64,000 nucleotides of DNA from Clostridia bacterium (GTDB taxonomy: Bacteria > Bacillota > Clostridia > Oscillospirales > Acutalibacteraceae): NCBI GenBank assembly GCA_017471765.1, contig JAFURT010000033.1, forward strand, positions 1 to 64,000, given 5' to 3'. The notes beneath the pieces were generated by a model, which was not told the DNA's origin, did not search any database, and worked only from the letters and a program-made list of their open reading frames with translations. Position numbers and translations under genes: made by a program. The stretch's first letter is position 1. Every line of letters begins with the position of its first letter. This document shows, piece after piece, positions 15,723-23,823 of this stretch.

Positions 15723-17243
15723 ATGGAACAGTTATTGCAGAAGCAGATTGTCAGCGTGGGACGCTGTGTACTGGATTGCCAGGAGGATTGCCCGGTGACG
15801 GCCGACTACACCCTACCGGATTATTGCCCGGATATAGCGGTGGTGCTCAAATGTATGGTTACCCCCCGGGTGCAGAACAGACAGTGGAGTGGGGAACAGC
15901 TGTTGCTGGACGGTGTGGCGGAAATTCGGGTGCTGTACTTGGACGAGGAGCGCCGCTGTGTCCGCGAAACCGAGTTTTCGCAGCCGCTTTCTTGTTCCCT
16001 CAATGCCCGGGGACGGGTGGATACGGCGCTGGTCGCCTTGTCACTTTCACCGAAATATGTCAACTGCCGGGCGGTGGGGCCCCGGCGCCTGGAGGTGCGT
16101 GGGGCGGTGACCGTGTGTGCACGGGCGGAGTGTGCCTCCGAGGCCGAGGTGATGGTGGCACAGGAGGGGAGTGGCCTGTATACCCGGTGTGAGCCCATAA
16201 CGGTGACCGCCCCTGTGACGATGGCAGAAAAGCTGTTTACGGTCAGCGAAACCTTGGATTTCCCGGAAACCCAGCCGGCGGCAGAGCTGTTGCTGGGCGG
16301 GGAGTGCCGGGCGATAGTGCGGGAGTGTAAACTGCTCAACGGCAAAGCCATTGTCAAAGGGGACCTGTTTATTCATCAGTTGTACACCGACAGCAGTGAG
16401 ACGGGCAGTACCTACTGCCTGGACTATACCGTACCGTATAGTCAAATATTGGATGTGGACAATGCTCATGAGGGGCAGACCTGCACCGCCAATATCCTGT
16501 TACTCAGCGATACCCAGCGGCTGGCGGTAGGGCCCTCCGGGGAGACTACGGTATTGGAATTTACCGCCAAGCTGTTGGTGCAGTTGCAGGTGCACTCCGG
16601 CACCTCTGTGCCGCTACTGCTGGATGCCTACCATAGCCGTTGCCCGGTGACGCTGGAGTGTAAAGAGCAGAGCTTCTGTGCCCAGCTGGGCAGTCGTTGG
16701 GAAACAACCACCCTGCCGATGCAACTGGATTTACCGGCCGGGCCGCTGGAGGCACTGGTGGATGTGTGGGTACAGCCCCAGGGCTTGCTGGGCGAATGTC
16801 ACCAGGGGAGTGCACGGCTCTCCGGCCGCCTGCTGATCTGTATGCTGGTGCGGGATGGGGATGGGCAGATAGCGTACTATGAACGCCCGGAGGAATACCA
16901 GCTGGAATACGGTTGCCCCGGTAACCGGATCGATGCACAAGCGACGGTAACACAGTTACGCTATCGGGTATCGGACGGAAAACTGGAATTGCAGGTGTCC
17001 CTGCATGTGGCGTTACAGCCTATGCAGTGGACGGATAAAAAGACGGTATGCGGTGCAGGATTATGCAAAGATACGCCGTATCCGCCTCAGCGCGCCAGCG
17101 TACTGCTGTATTACGCCCAAGCCGGGGAAGAGTTGTGGGAGATAGGCCGGAGTTGCCACACCTCACCGGAACGCATCCGGGAGGAAAACGCCCTTTCAGG
17201 CGACCGCCTGTCCCAGCCTGCAGTGCTGGTGGTTCCGCTATAA
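15723..17243 (+). CDS. SPOCS (DUF3794) and LysM domain spore-envelope protein
   Basis: This 506-residue protein has the signature opening of the clostridial SPOCS/DUF3794 proteins (DCPVTADYTLPDYCPDIAVVLKC, residues 22-44), a second DUF3794-like beta unit around residues 160-270, a third around 310-420, and a C-terminal LysM (about residues 455-504: YYAQAGEELWEIGRSCHTSPERIREENAL). It has no signal peptide. Such proteins are thought to be made in sporulation and to bind cortex or coat peptidoglycan through LysM. ATG 15723 follows AAAGGAGTG. Its presence supports a spore-forming host. Confidence 0.82.
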   Translation: MEQLLQKQIVSVGRCVLDCQEDCPVTADYTLPDYCPDIAVVLKCMVTPRVQNRQWSGEQLLLDGVAEIRVLYLDEERRCVRETEFSQPLSCSLNARGRVDTALVALSLSPKYVNCRAVGPRRLEVRGAVTVCARAECASEAEVMVAQEGSGLYTRCEPITVTAPVTMAEKLFTVSETLDFPETQPAAELLLGGECRAIVRECKLLNGKAIVKGDLFIHQLYTDSSETGSTYCLDYTVPYSQILDVDNAHEGQTCTANILLLSDTQRLAVGPSGETTVLEFTAKLLVQLQVHSGTSVPLLLDAYHSRCPVTLECKEQSFCAQLGSRWETTTLPMQLDLPAGPLEALVDVWVQPQGLLGECHQGSARLSGRLLICMLVRDGDGQIAYYERPEEYQLEYGCPGNRIDAQATVTQLRYRVSDGKLELQVSLHVALQPMQWTDKKTVCGAGLCKDTPYPPQRASVLLYYAQAGEELWEIGRSCHTSPERIREENALSGDRLSQPAVLVVPL

Positions 17244-17248
17244 ACGGA

Positions 17249-17283
17249 GAAAAGCCTTGCCCCATGTGGGGTAAGGCTTTTCC
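17249..17283 (+). terminator. Intrinsic terminator
   Basis: AAAAGCCTTGCCCCA pairs with TGGGGTAAGGCTTTT around a 2-base loop. It lies between the convergent SPOCS and DUF523 genes and can act in both directions. Confidence 0.85.
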
Positions 17284-17300
17284 GCATAAAAAGGCAATTA

Positions 17301-17753
17301 TCAACGGTTGTTCTCAGCCACTTCCGGCGGCAAAGCTTCCTCTGTATACAAAACCACGCCCTCTTTTGCCAGGAGGGCGGCAGTAATGCCCATGCCGGGG
17401 ATCTTTCGCCCGGTGTGGGAACCATCCCGGATGCGGTGGCTGCCGCAGGAGGGACTGCCTTCTTTGAGAATGGCGGCGGCGAGACCGTATTTTCGGCACA
17501 CCGCCAGTGCCTCCTCAGCCCCCAGACGGTACTGGGCGGTGCAGTCGGTGCCGTCGGCGGCCATCACCCGGTCGCCGGCGATTTCACAGGGCTTCCGTGG
17601 GGTGGACAGGCCACCGGCCTGTTCCGGGCAGAAGGGGATAGCCAGCCCCGCTTCGGCTAACTGCCGCAGGGCCGGATAATCAAAGCTTCCTCCGTCATAG
17701 CGACTGCAAATGCCGCACAGACAGGCGCTAATGAGGTATTTCGGCTGTGCCAT
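17301..17753 (-). CDS. DUF523 family protein
   Basis: A 150-residue Cys-containing protein of the DUF523 family: SACLCGICSRYDGG near the N-terminus, PEQAGGLSTPRKPCEI in the middle and LKEGSPSCGS near residue 105 are the conserved Cys blocks. No function is established; the Cys pattern could bind a metal. Its start follows the lexA stop by one base, so it is translated from the lexA transcript and should share SOS-type control. Confidence 0.85.
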   Translation of the reverse strand: MAQPKYLISACLCGICSRYDGGSFDYPALRQLAEAGLAIPFCPEQAGGLSTPRKPCEIAGDRVMAADGTDCTAQYRLGAEEALAVCRKYGLAAAILKEGSPSCGSHRIRDGSHTGRKIPGMGITAALLAKEGVVLYTEEALPPEVAENNR

Positions 17754-17754
17754 A

Positions 17755-18342
17755 TCAGAAATACCGTACCAGAGAGACGACCTTGCCCAGCACGATGGCC
17801 TCGTCTACGATGATGGGCTCGAAGGCATCGTTCTCCGGTTGTAGACGGACGTGCCCGTCCTCCCAGTAGATACGCTTGACGGTGGCCTCGTCCTCGATAA
17901 GAGCCACGACCACGTCGCCGTTTTGGGCAACATTGGTGCGCTGGACGATGACCACATCCCGATCCAGGATGCCGGCGTTGATCATACTGGTACCGGACAC
18001 CCGCAAGGCGAACAACTCGCCGGCCGGGTAGTGGGCGCCGCCGGAGAAGGGGACATAGTCCTCTACCTCCTCCACCGCCAGGATCGGCATACCGGCGGTG
18101 ACCTTACCCAGCAGGGGCACCCGGGTGACGCTCTCGCCGGGTAGTCGGATAGCCCGGTTGAGGCCGCTCATGCGGTCAATGTAGCCCTCATCCTCCAGCC
18201 GTTTGAGATAGGCGTGGACAGTGGAGGTGGATTTGATGCCGGTGGCCTCACAAATTTCCCGCACCGAAGGGGGGATGCCGTCCTGCAGGCGTTCTTTCAC
18301 AAAGGCCAGCACTTTTTGTTGCTTTTCATTCAGTGGTTTCAT
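17755..18342 (-). CDS. lexA: LexA repressor
   Basis: This 195-residue SOS repressor has an N-terminal winged helix (MKPLNEKQQKVLAFVKERLQDGIPPSVREICEATG) and a C-terminal peptidase fold. The self-cleavage site is the Ala-Gly in VTAGMPI, the catalytic Ser is in GTSMINAGI, and the Lys is in EDEATVKRIYW. The start at 18342 is preferred because GGGAGG lies ahead of it; a longer frame to 18420 would run across the promoter. Two LexA-like boxes overlap its promoter, so it is autoregulated. DUF523 follows in the same operon. Confidence 0.95.
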   Translation of the reverse strand: MKPLNEKQQKVLAFVKERLQDGIPPSVREICEATGIKSTSTVHAYLKRLEDEGYIDRMSGLNRAIRLPGESVTRVPLLGKVTAGMPILAVEEVEDYVPFSGGAHYPAGELFALRVSGTSMINAGILDRDVVIVQRTNVAQNGDVVVALIEDEATVKRIYWEDGHVRLQPENDAFEPIIVDEAIVLGKVVSLVRYF

Positions 18343-18387
18343 GCTAATTCCTCCCACAAATTCGACATATTGGGATCTTCCGACAAC

Positions 18388-18427
18388 AGTATAGCACATA
18401 TGTTCGGAAATTGCAAACATTTGTTTG
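18388..18427 (-). promoter_or_regulatory. lexA promoter with two LexA-like boxes
   Basis: On the minus strand TTGCAA (18416-18411) and TATACT (18393-18388) are 17 bases apart. One box in the spacer reads CGAAC-ATAT-GTGCT (18406-18393). A second overlaps the -35 and reads CAAAC-AAAT-GTTTG (18427-18414). Both follow the 5-4-5 layout of the Firmicute LexA site CGAAC-N4-GTTCG, imperfectly. Confidence 0.65.
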
Positions 18428-18618
18428 TAATTTTTAAAAATTTTTTTGAAAAAGGGGACGAACGTTCATATTTTTCTTACGGAGTATTCATTTTCTTGTC
18501 ATAGAAAGTTCAAAATTACCGGGTATACTGTACCTGTACTCAGGAGGACGGGATGGAGCCGCACCGGAACGCCCTCATCAAAAACTGAGTGCATCCTCCT
18601 CAAACACCCCTCTAACCA
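18428..18618 (+). ncRNA. Possible small RNA 5' of the LRR locus (C-rich, terminator-ended)
   Basis: This stretch lies between the lexA promoter and the first LRR gene and has no good ORF. A TATACT-like -10 is near 18522 but its -35 is poor. From about 18530 the sequence is GC-rich and has a GGAGGA segment followed by C-rich TCCTCCTC and CACCCCTCT, then the strong terminator at 18619-18657. That is the layout of a ~130-base regulatory RNA whose CCUCC loops could pair with ribosome sites. It may also simply be a leader or remnant. Confidence 0.25.
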
Positions 18619-18657
18619 GGAAAACCACCCACATCGCTGTGGGTGGTTTTCCTTTTT
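18619..18657 (+). terminator. Strong intrinsic terminator upstream of LRR gene 1
   Basis: A 15-bp stem GGAAAACCACCCACA / TGTGGGTGGTTTTCC with a TCGC loop is followed by five T. It insulates the LRR promoter from upstream transcription; an identical copy lies at 22139-22177. Confidence 0.85.
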
Positions 18658-18669
18658 CTGACAAAACTA

Positions 18670-18698
18670 TTGCCTTATGAGAAGTCTTGTGTTATATT
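18670..18698 (+). promoter_or_regulatory. Promoter of LRR gene 1
   Basis: TTGCCT (18670-18675), 17 bases, TATATT (18693-18698), directly after the terminator and 40 bases before ATG 18738. It is duplicated at 22190-22218. Confidence 0.65.
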
Positions 18699-18737
18699 GT
18701 AATGAGTGCTACCTTATTTTATTGGGGAGGCGATTGT

Positions 18738-21700
18738 ATGAAAAAAGCGTTTTCTGTTCTTTTGGCAATAGCGATGGTATTGGCATGCGTGCCGTTGGGG
18801 GTTATTTCTACGGTAGAGGCGGCGACGAGCGGGTACTATACCTACACGGTATCGGGTGGTAAAGCCACCATTACCAAAGTAAGCACTTCCATCAGTGGTG
18901 CTGTGTCCATCCCAGCCACCTTGGGTGGCTATCCTGTGACGGCAATCGGCTATGCAAAATCTGGTTATTGGGGATTTGAAAATTGTTCGAAAATCACCTC
19001 AGTGACTATCCCTGATGGTGTGACAACCATTGACCATCTTGCCTTTTCTGGTTGTACATCTCTTGCTACGGTGACGATTCCAGATAGCGTGACATATATT
19101 GGAAATTATGTATTTCGCAACTGTAAGCCCCTTACCACTGTGACGATTCCAGACAGCGTGGAGACGCTTGGTAACGGAGTGTTTTCTGGTTGCACCAGCC
19201 TTACGACAGCGACCTTCCCGGACGGAGTAACCAATGTAACGAAAGATATGTTTTCTGGTTGCACATCTCTTGTAGAGGTGTCTATTCCGGAAGGCGTAAC
19301 TATCATCGGCGAAAAAGCGTTTTATCAGTGTGCCGCACTTTCCACTATAACTTTCCCAGAAAGCTTGACTGGCATTGGCGTTAATGCATTTTATGGTTGC
19401 GCATCACTCACTGCCATAACCCTTCCGAAGAGTATAACCAGCATTTCCAAGGCTGCATTTGAAAAATGTCCAAAACTGACAGAGGTGTTCTACATGGGCT
19501 CTGAAGAAGAGTGGAGTCAAATAAGCATTGATCCCAATCCACAGTTAACAACAATAGCAACCGTCTACTACACTGGCTGTACCCATATATGGGCAGAGGC
19601 TACCTGTACAGCCCCCAAAACATGTACACTTTGTGGTGTTAGCAAAGGAGAATTGCTTCCTCATATATGGGCGGACGGTGCATGTACGGCTCCAAAAATC
19701 TGTACGATTTGCGGTGCTACAGAGGCGGCGGATGGTCATTTGTGGACAGAGGCTACCTGTAACGCTCCTAAGACCTGCGCTCAATGCGGCGAGACCGAAG
19801 GCGAGCCAACCGGTCATAATGTGGTGGACCGAGTTTGCACCACCTGTGGGTATTGTGACTATACGTATTTTGTTAGAAACGGAGAAGCCACCATCACTGG
19901 TGCAAACTTTGCTTTTAGCGGGACAAAACGGGTTCCTGCTAGCCTGGGTGGTTATCCGGTTACTGCGATTGATGACGATGCGTTTGCTGAATCTCCTCAC
20001 CTTGAAAATGTAATTTTACCAAAAGGCTTGGTCAAAATTGGGTGGGGCGCTTTTCGTGAATGCGTTGAACTCGTTTCTGTAACGATTCCGGACAGCGTGA
20101 CCAGCATTGGAGGCTATGCGTTTGCGGACTGTTCCTCTCTTACATCTGTAAATATCCCAGATGGTGTAACCACAATTGAAGCATGTACTTTCCATTACTG
20201 CACATCGCTTACCTCAGTAACCATACCGGATAGTGTGACTGCATTTGAGGACTATGCTTTTTACGCATGCCCACTTACAGAGTTGAACATTCCATATGGT
20301 GTAACCTTGATTGGAGAATATGCTTTTGCAGGGGGCCAATTTACGGAAGTAAATATTCCGAATAGTGTAACAAGCTTTGGTACAAATGCATTCCGTGGGT
20401 GCAATCTTCTCACCTCAATTACGATCCCTAACTGTGTGACAACGATTACAATATGGTCATTTATGGGTTGCAGATCTCTCGCCTCAGTAATCATCCCAGA
20501 TGGTGTGACTGTGATTGGAGAATATGCTTTTGATGATTGCACATCACTTACCTCAGTAACCATACCGGATAGTGTGATTAGCATTGGAGCAGGTGCATTT
20601 AGAAATTGCCCTCTTTCAGGAGTTTGTTATTCCGGCACAAAAGCACAGTGGAACGAGATTGTTATGGGCGTTAGTGTTGGACAACTTCCAATAACAGGAG
20701 CGAAAATTTATTGCCATGCGGGTAATTGTTCGTCAAGAGAGTGTACAGTTTGTGGAGTCCAAGAGTTGAGTTGTGACCATGTCACGGACGGAGGGACATT
20801 TTGCTCTTTGTGCAAATCGTTTGTTTGGCGTTATACGCTGAATGAGAATGGTGAGGCAGTTCTCACCTACGGCTTGCCAAATGGTGTAGGCAGACTGATT
20901 GTTCCGGCCACATTAGATGGATATACTTTGACGGAGATCGAAGCTGGAGCATTCCAAGGAAAGACAAGAATCCAGCATGTGGTATTACCGGAAACAGTTC
21001 GCTTAATCGGAGAATCTGCTTTTGCCGATTGTACTGAGCTGGAATCCGTTACCTTCAATGAAGGGTTGGTGGAGATTTCAAAGGGGGCGTTCAGCAACTG
21101 TCCGAAGCTGGATATCCCAGCACCGACGGCTACATTCAGACTACGCCGGACACCTGTAGCGGTGGCGTCCTTGCCGAGTACGGTGACTACCATCGGGGCG
21201 AATGCTTTCCTCGGTTGCGAGTCACTGGTAGATATCGTGCTGCCGGACAGTATCACCTCTTTGGGGAATGGTGCTTTTGCTGACTGTACTGGTTTGCAAA
21301 GTGTGACGTTGTCAGCAAACATGACGACTATGCCACAAGATTTGTTCAAAGATTGTAAGGAGTTGTCTGTGGTTGCCATCCCAGAGGGTGTGGAAACGAT
21401 TGAGGCCGGTGTATTTAATGGCTGTGCTGTTTTGACGGAGATTACCATTCCTTCTACGGTTCAGGCTGTGGACGATACCGCATTGACAGACAGTGCTGTG
21501 TCGGTTGTGCTGGGCGTTCCCGGCTCCTTTGCAGAAGAGTTTGCAACCGATATGGGGATTGTCTTTGCCTGTGCCCACCTTTGGGAGGAGGCGACCTGCT
21601 CGCATCCTACTACATGCACTTATTGCGATGAAACCGTAGGCGAAGTGGCAGACCATTGGTTTGCTGATAATACCTGCATATGGTGTCTGCTCCTATGCGG

Positions 21701-21887
21701 CAATTTGGATGGCAACGATATACTGGACGTGAATGATGCGGTGTATCTGTTGTACTACACGATGCTGCCTGCTGAGTATCCCCTTGTCCAGAATGGTGAC
21801 ATTGACCGCAATGGCACGGTGGATAAGGACGACGCCATCTATCTGCTGTACTATTGCTTGCTCCCGGATTTGTATCCTCTGAAATAA
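18738..21887 (+). CDS. Secreted BspA-like leucine-rich-repeat protein with C-terminal dockerin
   Basis: This 1049-residue surface or secreted protein starts with a signal peptide (MKKAFSVLLAIAMVLACVPLG, cleaved near VEA-AT). Three blocks of ~23-residue BspA-type LRRs (LRR_5, pattern C-x-S-L-T-x-V-x-I-P-D-S-V-T-x-I-G-x-x-A-F) cover about residues 40-265, 400-645 and 720-930. Between them (about 280-375) lie repeats of H-x-W-x-x-A-x-C-x-A-P-K-x-C-x-x-C-G. The end (about 987-1049) has two Asp-rich loops, NLDGNDILDVNDAVYLLYY and DIDRNGTVDKDDAIYLLYY, of a type I dockerin. It should bind a cohesin or other surface partner; the LRRs probably bind host or glycan ligands. ATG 18738 follows GGGGAGG. 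Codon use is more AT-rich than in neighbouring genes. Confidence 0.88.
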   Translation: MKKAFSVLLAIAMVLACVPLGVISTVEAATSGYYTYTVSGGKATITKVSTSISGAVSIPATLGGYPVTAIGYAKSGYWGFENCSKITSVTIPDGVTTIDHLAFSGCTSLATVTIPDSVTYIGNYVFRNCKPLTTVTIPDSVETLGNGVFSGCTSLTTATFPDGVTNVTKDMFSGCTSLVEVSIPEGVTIIGEKAFYQCAALSTITFPESLTGIGVNAFYGCASLTAITLPKSITSISKAAFEKCPKLTEVFYMGSEEEWSQISIDPNPQLTTIATVYYTGCTHIWAEATCTAPKTCTLCGVSKGELLPHIWADGACTAPKICTICGATEAADGHLWTEATCNAPKTCAQCGETEGEPTGHNVVDRVCTTCGYCDYTYFVRNGEATITGANFAFSGTKRVPASLGGYPVTAIDDDAFAESPHLENVILPKGLVKIGWGAFRECVELVSVTIPDSVTSIGGYAFADCSSLTSVNIPDGVTTIEACTFHYCTSLTSVTIPDSVTAFEDYAFYACPLTELNIPYGVTLIGEYAFAGGQFTEVNIPNSVTSFGTNAFRGCNLLTSITIPNCVTTITIWSFMGCRSLASVIIPDGVTVIGEYAFDDCTSLTSVTIPDSVISIGAGAFRNCPLSGVCYSGTKAQWNEIVMGVSVGQLPITGAKIYCHAGNCSSRECTVCGVQELSCDHVTDGGTFCSLCKSFVWRYTLNENGEAVLTYGLPNGVGRLIVPATLDGYTLTEIEAGAFQGKTRIQHVVLPETVRLIGESAFADCTELESVTFNEGLVEISKGAFSNCPKLDIPAPTATFRLRRTPVAVASLPSTVTTIGANAFLGCESLVDIVLPDSITSLGNGAFADCTGLQSVTLSANMTTMPQDLFKDCKELSVVAIPEGVETIEAGVFNGCAVLTEITIPSTVQAVDDTALTDSAVSVVLGVPGSFAEEFATDMGIVFACAHLWEEATCSHPTTCTYCDETVGEVADHWFADNTCIWCLLLCGNLDGNDILDVNDAVYLLYYTMLPAEYPLVQNGDIDRNGTVDKDDAIYLLYYCLLPDLYPLK

Positions 21888-21945
21888 ATCTTACCACACA
21901 GGAAGCCTCGGCGGTTTGCCGGGGCTTCTGCTGTTGTGGTAAGAT
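21888..21945 (+). terminator. Long hairpin after LRR gene 1
   Basis: Outer arms ATCTTACCACA / TGTGGTAAGAT (21888-21898, 21935-21945) enclose a second stem GAAGCCTCGGC / GCCGGGGCTTC. No T-run follows, so termination is uncertain; it may protect the 3' end of the mRNA. The second copy lies right after LRR gene 2. Confidence 0.5.
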
Positions 21946-21969
21946 AGGAAAAAAGCCAAAATAAATTTT

Positions 21970-22098
21970 CCTTGACTTTTTTGTTAAATAAGGTATGATA
22001 ACTCTGCTATAAAGTAATAAGGGCGTAGATGGAGACAGTAGCCCACAGGTAGCCCCTCAGCGAGCCGGAGATGGTGTGAGCCGGCGGTGTGCCCCTGT
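21970..22098 (+). promoter_or_regulatory. Duplicated ileS promoter with truncated T-box stem I
   Basis: TTGACT and TATGAT, as in front of ileS, are followed by the beginning of the T-box leader. The copy breaks off at 22098, about nine bases before the place where the Ile specifier lies in the intact leader, and lacks the whole antiterminator half. It is then joined to the C-rich segment and terminator of R1. This and the next two entries account for the 370-base gap between the two LRR genes. Confidence 0.75.
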
Positions 22099-22138
22099 TA
22101 GAAACTGAGTGCATCCTCCTCAAACACCCCTCTAACGA

Positions 22139-22177
22139 GGAAAACCACCCACATCGCTGTGGGTGGTTTTCCTTTTT
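22139..22177 (+). terminator. Terminator upstream of LRR gene 2
   Basis: Exact copy of the 18619-18657 hairpin plus T-run. Here it would stop transcripts from the duplicated ileS promoter. Confidence 0.85.
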
Positions 22178-22189
22178 CTGACAAAACTA

Positions 22190-22218
22190 TTGCCTTATGA
22201 GAAGTCTTGTGTTATATT
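22190..22218 (+). promoter_or_regulatory. Promoter of LRR gene 2
   Basis: TTGCCT (22190-22195), 17 bases, TATATT (22213-22218), the same as for LRR gene 1. Confidence 0.65.
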
Positions 22219-22257
22219 GTAGTAAGTGCTACCTTATTTTATTGGGGAGGCGATTGT

Positions 22258-23823
22258 ATGAAAAAAGCGTTTTCTGTTCTTTTGGCAATAGCGATGGTAT
22301 TGGTATGCGTGCCGTTGGGGGCGATTGCAACCGTGCTGGCAAGCAGCTACGGCGATGGGTATTACAACTATCGCATAGAGGGGGATGGAGCCGTCATTAC
22401 CGGTGTGAGCACCGCCATCAGTGGCGATGTGACTATCCCTGCCGCTTTCCCGTTTGGAGAGGGAGAAATACCGGTGATTGCCATCGACTTTGCGGCGTTT
22501 CGTAGCTGCAACAATATGACCTCGGTGACCATACCGGGGAGCATTTCCACCATTGGCGAGTCTGCCTTTCATATGTGTGAAAACCTCACTGCGGTGACCA
22601 TCGGGGAGGGGGTAACCACCATAGAGGAAAGCGCATTCAATGGCTGTTCCGCTCTTCAATCCATTGTGATTCCCGACAGCGTCACCTTCATTGGCGAGCA
22701 GGCTTTCGTGTGGTGTGACTCCCTTACCACGGCGGTCATCGGTGACGGCGTTGTTACCATCGGAGATGGGGCATTTACCATTTGTCCTTCTCTCACCTCG
22801 GTAACCATCGGGGACAGCGTCACCACCATCAGCAACAATGCATTTGCAAACTGTCCCTCTCTTGCTTCGGTGACCATCGGGGATAGCGTGACCACCATTG
22901 GGAACGGTGCATTTGCAGGTTGTACGTCTCTCACTTCCGTCGCCATCCCGGACAGCGTCACCACCATCGGAGATGGGGCATTTAGAAATTGTACCGCCCT
23001 TGCCGATATATCCGTCGGAGGCAATGTAACCAGCATTGGGAGCCAGGCGTTTTACTGCTCCGCTTTCTACGAGGACAAATCCAATTGGTCGGACGAGGGT
23101 CTGTATATCGGCAACTACTTCATCGCATCAAGCGGTGCATACAACCGCAGTTGCACCCTTCGGGAGGGGACGAGGGTCATCGCCGCCCAAGCATTTTACT
23201 ATTGTCGCTCTCTCCAGATGGTGACCATCCCGGACAGCGTGGTCGGGATCGGCAGGGAAGCCTTCTACTATTGTGATGATCTCACCGCGGTGATCATCCC
23301 AGAGGGAGTAACCTGTATTGAGTACGGAACGTTTGAGATGTGTTCACGGCTCGAATCAATAACGATTCCCAACAGCGTTACCACCATCGAATATTGTGCA
23401 TTTTGGAATGCCAGCGTCACCGAGGTGATCTATTGCGGTACGGAGGAGCAGTGGGATGCCATTTCTATTGATTCCGCCAACGATGCACTGAAAAACGCTA
23501 CCCGTCGTTACCACGACCGGATCACCGCCACCTGTACCACCACCGAGGTGTGTATCGCCTGCGGCGAGACTCTGGCGGCGGCTCTGGGACATAGTTGGGC
23601 AGATAACGCTTGCTCACGGTGCGAAACCGTCTGTGTGGACGCCAACGGGGATAGTCACATCACTATAGACGATGCGGTATATTTGCTGTACTACACGATG
23701 TTGCCGGAGCAGTATCCGCTGACCAGTGTAACGGACGTGAATGGCGACGGCGACACCGACGGCGACGACGCCATCTATCTGCTGTACTATTGCTTGCTCC
23801 CGGATTTGTATCCTCTGAAATAA
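22258..23823 (+). CDS. Secreted BspA-like LRR protein with dockerin, paralogue 2
   Basis: A 521-residue paralogue of the preceding gene, with nearly the same signal peptide (MKKAFSVLLAIAMVLVCVPLG). One LRR_5 block of about 14 units (residues ~45-410) carries the S-V-T-T-I-G-x-G-A-F pattern. A single short Cys segment (TCTTTEVCIACGETLA, about 425-440) precedes the C-terminal dockerin (about 459-521: DANGDSHITIDDAVYLLYY and DVNGDGDTDGDDAIYLLYY). The last ~20 residues are identical in both paralogues. It has half the length of paralogue 1, lacking two LRR blocks and the repeated Cys modules. ATG 22258 follows GGGGAGG. Confidence 0.88.
   Translation: MKKAFSVLLAIAMVLVCVPLGAIATVLASSYGDGYYNYRIEGDGAVITGVSTAISGDVTIPAAFPFGEGEIPVIAIDFAAFRSCNNMTSVTIPGSISTIGESAFHMCENLTAVTIGEGVTTIEESAFNGCSALQSIVIPDSVTFIGEQAFVWCDSLTTAVIGDGVVTIGDGAFTICPSLTSVTIGDSVTTISNNAFANCPSLASVTIGDSVTTIGNGAFAGCTSLTSVAIPDSVTTIGDGAFRNCTALADISVGGNVTSIGSQAFYCSAFYEDKSNWSDEGLYIGNYFIASSGAYNRSCTLREGTRVIAAQAFYYCRSLQMVTIPDSVVGIGREAFYYCDDLTAVIIPEGVTCIEYGTFEMCSRLESITIPNSVTTIEYCAFWNASVTEVIYCGTEEQWDAISIDSANDALKNATRRYHDRITATCTTTEVCIACGETLAAALGHSWADNACSRCETVCVDANGDSHITIDDAVYLLYYTMLPEQYPLTSVTDVNGDGDTDGDDAIYLLYYCLLPDLYPLK

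Larger units (their letters stand above)
18582..18800 (+). repeat. Direct repeat R1, copy 1
   Basis: About 219 bases nearly identical to 22102-22320 (offset 3520). It covers the C-rich segment, the terminator hairpin, the promoter, the ribosome site and the first ~21 codons of the LRR genes. Only a few substitutions were seen (for example at 18617 and around 18702). Confidence 0.95.
21831..22098 (+). repeat. Direct repeat R2, copy 1 (includes ileS-leader remnant)
   Basis: About 268 bases nearly identical to 23767-24034 (offset 1936, with two compensating one-base indels). It covers the last dockerin codons, a long hairpin, the ileS promoter and the first part of the ileS T-box leader, and stops abruptly at 22098, where the copy of R1 begins. 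Confidence 0.95.
22102..22320 (+). repeat. Direct repeat R1, copy 2
   Basis: Second copy of the 219-base R1 repeat, spanning terminator, promoter, ribosome site and signal-peptide codons of LRR gene 2. The similarity ends inside the signal peptide coding region. Confidence 0.95.

Noticed and set aside
18459..18467. CGAACGTTC as a third LexA box
   Set aside because: The half sites lack the 4-base spacer of the Firmicute LexA box and lie away from the promoter.
18900..23500. Short regular repeats that looked like a CRISPR array
   Set aside because: They are ~69-base repeats in frame with LRR codons (V-T-I-P-D-S-V), without unique spacers of fixed length.
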